A stretch of 64,000 nt of DNA, from the NCBI GenBank assembly GCA_964490935.1, contig CAZBEO010000005.1:1-64000 (forward strand), given 5' to 3'. The notes below the pieces were generated by a model, which made no database searches, was not told the origin of the DNA, and was given only the letters and a program-made list of their open reading frames with translations. A program made the position numbers and the translations under genes. This document shows positions 60,291 through 64,000 of this stretch, in pieces. Position 1 is the first letter of the stretch. The number at the start of each line of letters is the position of its first letter. Origin of the DNA: JAQVYB01 sp964490935. GTDB taxonomy: Bacteria > Verrucomicrobiota > Kiritimatiellia > RZYC01.

Positions 60291-60560
60291 TCAGATGCCC
60301 ATATTGCTCAAGGCACCAAGAACCTGGTTAATGCCGTCGGTCAGGTCCGGGTGTGAAACTTCCAGTCGGCGCGCGGTTCTTCGGAGTTCATCGAGCAGGG
60401 TGAGGCGATCGGGTCGGTCGGTAGCGTCATCGACCAGAAAGGCCGCGACTTTCTGTTGGAGTGTTTTTAGCTCGCTCCGGTTGGGTTCCGCCTGATCCGG
60501 AAGATGACTGATTTTTTCGCTCAGCCGGTTCAATGATTGCTTCAGTTTTTCTTTAGGCAC
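60291..60560 (-). CDS. DUF4404-family small protein
   Basis: The 89-residue protein is all helical and resembles DUF4404 proteins: LKQSLNRLSEKISHL at the start, ELKTLQQKVAAFLVDD in the middle and the conserved end VSHPDLTDGINQVLGALSNM. Function is unknown. It lies 44 bases upstream of the STAS gene and 29 bases downstream of the TPR gene on the same strand, which suggests one operon. Confidence 0.7.
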   Translation of the reverse strand: MPKEKLKQSLNRLSEKISHLPDQAEPNRSELKTLQQKVAAFLVDDATDRPDRLTLLDELRRTARRLEVSHPDLTDGINQVLGALSNMGI

Positions 60561-60589
60561 GTAAACCTCCCTGCCTTTGGTTGTGGCGG

Positions 60590-61720
60590 TTATTCGGCAA
60601 ATTTTATTTCGCTGTTGCGCGAAGAAAAAAAGGCGGCAAAATCTCCGTTGGTTCGCACGGCGTCAAACTCTGCGGCGTTGATCCAGGAACTGACAAAGGA
60701 GTGGCCGAAGCGGGCTGCCGCCTGCCGCAGCCAATCCAGACAGGCCTTCGGATCATTTTTGGCGGCATAACAAACCGCCAGATTGTAGTACACGACGGAG
60801 TCCTGTTCGTCGATGCCCATTTGCTCCATCAGCAGCTTGATGGCCCGGTCGTAGCTTCCTTGCCGGCGGTAAGCCAGACTCAGCATCTGACGCGCATCTC
60901 GGTTTTCGCCGTCGATTTCAAGAATTTTTTTCAGGTGGAGGATCGTCGGTGGGTACAGGCCGAGGGTCATACCGGCTGAAGCGGCGGCGCGGCGTGCTTC
61001 GATGGAATAAGGTTGTTCTTCCAGCATCCATTCAGCGAGCAGGAGGGCGGCCTCGTTTTCCTTCATGGCCAGCAGGGCACCCGCCAGACCCAGTTTGGCG
61101 TCCCAGCTTTCCGGCGTGGCGGCCAGGACCTCCAGCAGCTCTTGAACGGCCAAATCGTATTGCCTCATGCCAGCGTGTATGCGGGCACGCAGCCTCCGTG
61201 CGGGCATGTTTTCGGGCATGATCTCAAGCACACCGTCTACCTGGACGAGCGCCCGTTCCCACGCGCCGTCTTCAATTAGTTTGTAGGTTAGAGCCAATTG
61301 CTGATCGCCCGCTTTCGATTGTTCCTTCAGGATGGTCAGTTGTTCGAGGATGGGGCCCTCCGCCGGGGCCTTGCGAGGCCTGGCGGTCGATTTTAGTTCA
61401 TTGGTTGTTGCCTTTGCCGCGTCTGCCGCATCCTTGTCTGTGTTGCGAAAAGAGCGAATGAGCAGGGCGGCATAGATCAGAAAAAGAAGCAGCATCAGGG
61501 CCAGGCCCGCACGGCGCAGGATATCGCGCTTTCGATCAGTGTGACTTCGTCGTCGGCGTGCGATGCGCCGGACCCGATCAGGCGGGGTTCCGTTTTCCAA
61601 GCGTGCCGATAGCTCCGCCGGAGTCAACGCGACGCGTATTTTTTTTCGGGAAGAGCCCTCACGTCTTTTGGGAAAGCCGCTTCGCTTGTTTTCGCCGTAG
61701 ATGTCGTCCATTCTGCTCAT
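60590..61720 (-). CDS. Membrane-anchored TPR protein
   Basis: The 376-residue protein has a basic cytoplasmic N-terminus (residues 1-70, with PPDRVRRIARRRRSHTDR), one membrane helix (about 72-92, AGLALMLLLFLIYAALLI) and then some seven to eight TPR repeats, for example GAWERALVQVDGVLEIMPEN, YDLAVQELLEVLAATPES and DSVVYYNLAVCYAAKNDP. It offers a protein-binding surface on the outer side of the membrane. It is the first gene of the TPR-DUF4404-STAS run. Confidence 0.85.
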   Translation of the reverse strand: MSRMDDIYGENKRSGFPKRREGSSRKKIRVALTPAELSARLENGTPPDRVRRIARRRRSHTDRKRDILRRAGLALMLLLFLIYAALLIRSFRNTDKDAADAAKATTNELKSTARPRKAPAEGPILEQLTILKEQSKAGDQQLALTYKLIEDGAWERALVQVDGVLEIMPENMPARRLRARIHAGMRQYDLAVQELLEVLAATPESWDAKLGLAGALLAMKENEAALLLAEWMLEEQPYSIEARRAAASAGMTLGLYPPTILHLKKILEIDGENRDARQMLSLAYRRQGSYDRAIKLLMEQMGIDEQDSVVYYNLAVCYAAKNDPKACLDWLRQAAARFGHSFVSSWINAAEFDAVRTNGDFAAFFSSRNSEIKFAE

Positions 61721-61763
61721 GACGTTCTTTCGAAGAGACCTTATGCGGGGAAACTAGTTGAGC

Positions 61764-62087
61764 CTAGTAGACGCCGTTGGTGGGAGGATACAGATCATCC
61801 ACCACCTCCACCACTCCAGGAGTTCCAAGCGCCAGAGAGACTGCCCTTGCGCGCACCATGTTACTAGTGGGTGCCTTGCCGCGCAGATAAACGACCCCGT
61901 CCTCCACCGTCACCATCAGGTGGCAGGCGGCTGTGACCTGGTCAATATCCAGGCGGATAGATACTGCATCCGCCAACTCCTGATCCGTAAGGGGGCCCGC
62001 CGCACCACTGGTGACGCAACCCGCAGCCAACCCGAGCCATACTGCACAGCAGCCCGCTAAAAAAATACGACCGCTTATCCTGCTCAT
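61764..62087 (-). CDS. BON-domain lipoprotein
   Basis: The 107-residue protein starts at 62087 behind GAGGAGACGG and has a lipoprotein signal with lipobox LGLAAGC near residue 24. The rest is one BON domain, with LTDQELADAVSIRL, VTVEDGVVYLRGKA and VVEVVDDLYP. BON domains bind phospholipid surfaces; lipoproteins of this kind, such as OsmY and DolP relatives, support envelope integrity. It is divergent from the porin gene. Confidence 0.88.
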   Translation of the reverse strand: MSRISGRIFLAGCCAVWLGLAAGCVTSGAAGPLTDQELADAVSIRLDIDQVTAACHLMVTVEDGVVYLRGKAPTSNMVRARAVSLALGTPGVVEVVDDLYPPTNGVY

Positions 62088-62351
62088 AACCCGTCTCCTC
62101 GTGAAAACCATCACCGTACTCGACGGCACCGCATGCACACGACCCGTCACTGATTGACGTGGAATCTACACCAGTCGGAAAGGGGCGTCACCTATTATTT
62201 TCCTTAAAGCCCGGAAACCGAAAGAATCAAACATTATTTAAAAAAGGTTTTGCATCGCCTTTTCGCATTCGGTAGGTTTTTGACACTCCAGTCGGTAAGG
62301 CGGTGGGGTCATGTTGTTATAACGAACAGTAGATAAACAGGAGAATTGAGT

Positions 62352-63527
62352 ATGATGCGTTTTAAATCGTTCAGTGTTGCAGCGCTGTCCATGTTGCTGG
62401 TCGGTACCGTGCTGGCCGACGTTCCGGTGGGGCAGGTAACTTCCAAATACGACATTACCCTCTATGGGTATATCAAGCTGGATGCTATCTACGACAGTCA
62501 AAGAACCGCCGTGGGCGATCTGGCGTTTTTTGTGTTGCCCAAGGTGGATGGCGAAGAAGATTCAGAGACGCGCCTGACGGCCCGTCAATCGCGCCTCGGC
62601 CTGAAAATCAACGGGCCCGAAGTGGAAGGCGGCAAGGTGTCCGCTCTGTTGGAGATGGACTTCTATGGCAAAGCCGACAGCGACAACGCCTACCATCCCC
62701 GCATGCGTCTGGGTTACTTGGACTGGGCGTTTGCCACGTGGTCACTGCGTGCCGGTCAGGATTGGGAAACGTTTATTGTGGTGGTGCCGAACACCATCAA
62801 CTTCGCGACGCTGGCCGATCAGGGTGCGCTGGGGCTGCGCCGCCCACAGGTCCGCCTGACGAAGAACTTCGCCATGAGCGAGAGCAGCAAGCTGGTGCTG
62901 AAAGGTGCTGTAGCACGTACCGTCGGCCAGGACATCGATGGCGGCGGCCAAGATGACGGCGTAGATTCGGATATCCCGACCTTCCAAGGTGCCGTGGAAT
63001 TGCATAGCGTCCTGCTGACCGAGAAGAAAAGCGTTGCGGGCATTTCCGGTCACTGGGGTAAGGAAGTGGTCGACAGCTATACCGTGAAGGAAGAGGTCAT
63101 GGATGAGAAGAAGTATGACACTTGGTCCGTGATCGGCAGCTTGAACCTGCCCATCATCAAACAGATTTCGCTGGTCGGTTCGATCTGGACCGGTGAAAAT
63201 TTGGACACCTACTACGGCGGCATCGGCCAGGGCATCAATCCGGCGGCGCAGAAAGGCATCAAGGCCACCGGCGGATTCGCACAGATTCAGGTGTTCCCGA
63301 TGGATAAGGTCAACGTGAATTTCACCTACGGCGTGGATGATCCCAAAGACGGCGATTTGGCCGCGAAGATGCGCAGCAAAAATGAAACGCTGATGGCCAA
63401 CATTCATTACTCCTTCTCGCCGGACCTCATTGTGGGTCTTGAATATCAACACCTCGAGACAAAATACAAAGACAGCGACAGTGCGAAGGACAACCGCGTT
63501 CAGGCGTCCATGACCTTCAAGTTTTAA
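62352..63527 (+). CDS. Outer-membrane porin-like beta-barrel protein
   Basis: The 391-residue protein has a signal peptide (residues 1-22, ending VLADV), then an alternating beta pattern with YDITLYGYIKLDAIYDS and SRLGLKINGPEVEGGKVSA, in the style of DcaP-like and general porins, and ends in a terminal Phe (ASMTFKF), the usual signal for BAM-mediated insertion. AGGAG lies eight bases before the ATG at 62352. A strong terminator ends the message. Substrate is unknown. Confidence 0.85.
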   Translation: MMRFKSFSVAALSMLLVGTVLADVPVGQVTSKYDITLYGYIKLDAIYDSQRTAVGDLAFFVLPKVDGEEDSETRLTARQSRLGLKINGPEVEGGKVSALLEMDFYGKADSDNAYHPRMRLGYLDWAFATWSLRAGQDWETFIVVVPNTINFATLADQGALGLRRPQVRLTKNFAMSESSKLVLKGAVARTVGQDIDGGGQDDGVDSDIPTFQGAVELHSVLLTEKKSVAGISGHWGKEVVDSYTVKEEVMDEKKYDTWSVIGSLNLPIIKQISLVGSIWTGENLDTYYGGIGQGINPAAQKGIKATGGFAQIQVFPMDKVNVNFTYGVDDPKDGDLAAKMRSKNETLMANIHYSFSPDLIVGLEYQHLETKYKDSDSAKDNRVQASMTFKF

Positions 63528-63547
63528 ATCCTAAAACTTGTTTTCCA

Positions 63548-63589
63548 AACCCGCATGTTGCACCTTAGGAGCGACATGCGGGTTTTTTT
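63548..63589 (+). terminator. Intrinsic terminator of the porin gene
   Basis: AACCCGCATGT (63548-63558) pairs with ACATGCGGGTT (63574-63584), extended by three further pairs, and is followed by a run of seven T residues. Confidence 0.9.
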
Positions 63590-63637
63590 GTCCGATGCTA
63601 AGGAAAATCAGGGACGTATTTCGGGAGGAACAGCAAC

Positions 63638-64000
63638 ATGATCTTCGAGGAAAAAGATGAATGCATGGAGCGCGAAGCTCTGCGTGCGCTGCAGGGAAAG
63701 CGCCTGCGCGAAACCGTGGAACGCGCCTATAACAAGGTGCCCTTTTATAAAAAGACGCTCGATGAAGTTGGCGTGGTCCCTTCGGACATAAACAGCATCG
63801 ATGACATCGTCAAACTCCCCTTCACCGTCAAGGATGACTTTCGGCGCGAATATCCCTTCGGCCTCTTTTCCGTGCCGATGAAGGAGATCGTCCGACTGCA
63901 TGCCTCCTCCGGTACTACCGGAAAACCCACCGTGGTCGGTTACACGCGAGGAGACGTGGCTACCTGGGGCCGCTGCGCGGCCCGGACCCTCGCCTGCGGT
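63638..64000 (+). CDS. Phenylacetate-CoA ligase-type adenylate-forming enzyme (PaaK family), 3'-truncated by the window edge
   Basis: The first 121 residues are present: LRALQGKRLRETVERAYNKV, VPFYKKTLDEVGV, PFTVKDDFRREYPFGLF and the ATP-binding loop LHASSGTTGKPTVVGYTRGD. This is the standard start of the PaaK family, which activates phenylacetate or other aromatic acids to CoA thioesters. In anaerobes of this kind, paralogues often serve indole- or aryl-acetate breakdown. GGGAGG precedes the ATG. The rest lies outside the window, so the substrate cannot be narrowed. Confidence 0.93.
   Translation, partial: MIFEEKDECMEREALRALQGKRLRETVERAYNKVPFYKKTLDEVGVVPSDINSIDDIVKLPFTVKDDFRREYPFGLFSVPMKEIVRLHASSGTTGKPTVVGYTRGDVATWGRCAARTLACG

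Overview
The window is a 64 kb chromosomal piece from a Gram-negative bacterium, most likely of the Verrucomicrobiota/Kiritimatiellota (PVC) side of the tree. The grounds are a lipid A acyltransferase homologue, an outer-membrane porin and BON lipoprotein, two PEP-CTERM (exosortase-sorted) proteins, a LamG/type-3-repeat secreted protein, many Ser/Thr kinase-type signalling proteins, and intergenic short repeats of the kind common in these groups. The phylum is an inference; no rRNA operon is present. Both window ends cut genes: mnmG at the left lacks its 5' end and a paaK-type CoA ligase at the right lacks its 3' end.

Layout. 1-2.1 kb: mnmG carrying two parS-like palindromes inside an in-frame insertion, then a repeat-rich gene-free stretch. 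2.1-3.7 kb: LpxL-type acyltransferase, a truncated micro-ORF and a PPOX-type flavoprotein. 3.9-11.9 kb: a carotenoid cluster (polyprenyl diphosphate synthase, CruG/CrtQ-like glycosyltransferase, two CrtI-type desaturases, CruF-like hydratase, phytoene synthase, alpha/beta hydrolase with a Cys nucleophile) that fits a hydroxylated, glycosylated carotenoid. 11.9-14.4 kb: a 31-bp-period palindrome array, small hypothetical genes, a frameshifted PEP-CTERM gene and a relic of the hydrolase gene. 14.4-18.6 kb: a tightly coupled minus-strand operon of DUF2147 protein, type III polyketide synthase, a fused FAD monooxygenase/UbiE-type methyltransferase and a second methyltransferase, consistent with phenolic-lipid or quinone chemistry. 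18.8-25.3 kb: a scarred region with two genes that meet at a breakpoint having both lost their 5' ends, an AAA/DUF4143 ATPase, a second frameshifted PEP-CTERM gene and collapsed REP-associated transposases.

25.4-29.7 kb: PocR-PAS hybrid histidine kinase, exported phospholipase D-like protein, YceH. 29.8-35.7 kb: an unusual minus-strand operon rfbA-rfbD-carB-rfbB in which the large subunit of carbamoyl-phosphate synthase sits inside a dTDP-sugar operon. 35.8-41.7 kb: AI-2E-type permease, a glycosyltransferase-like protein, uracil permease, a candidate structured RNA with a strong terminator, a Spy-like periplasmic protein, tRNA-Cys and a hydrolase. 41.7-45.2 kb: three genes in which a Ser/Thr kinase-like protein and a histidine kinase-like protein both have degenerate ATP sites. 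46.3-47.5 kb: serC and tRNA-Arg. 47.6-52.7 kb: three ArnT/PMT-type glycosyltransferases. 52.7-53.7 kb: S1/P1-type nuclease. 53.9-61.7 kb: an envelope/signalling island (SPFH-GYF protein, Tim44/zinc-ribbon/TerB protein, active-looking Ser/Thr kinase, STAS protein, DUF4404, TPR protein). 61.8-64 kb: BON lipoprotein, porin, CoA ligase.

All functional calls come from reading the translated sequence and from remembered family motifs; no database search was run.
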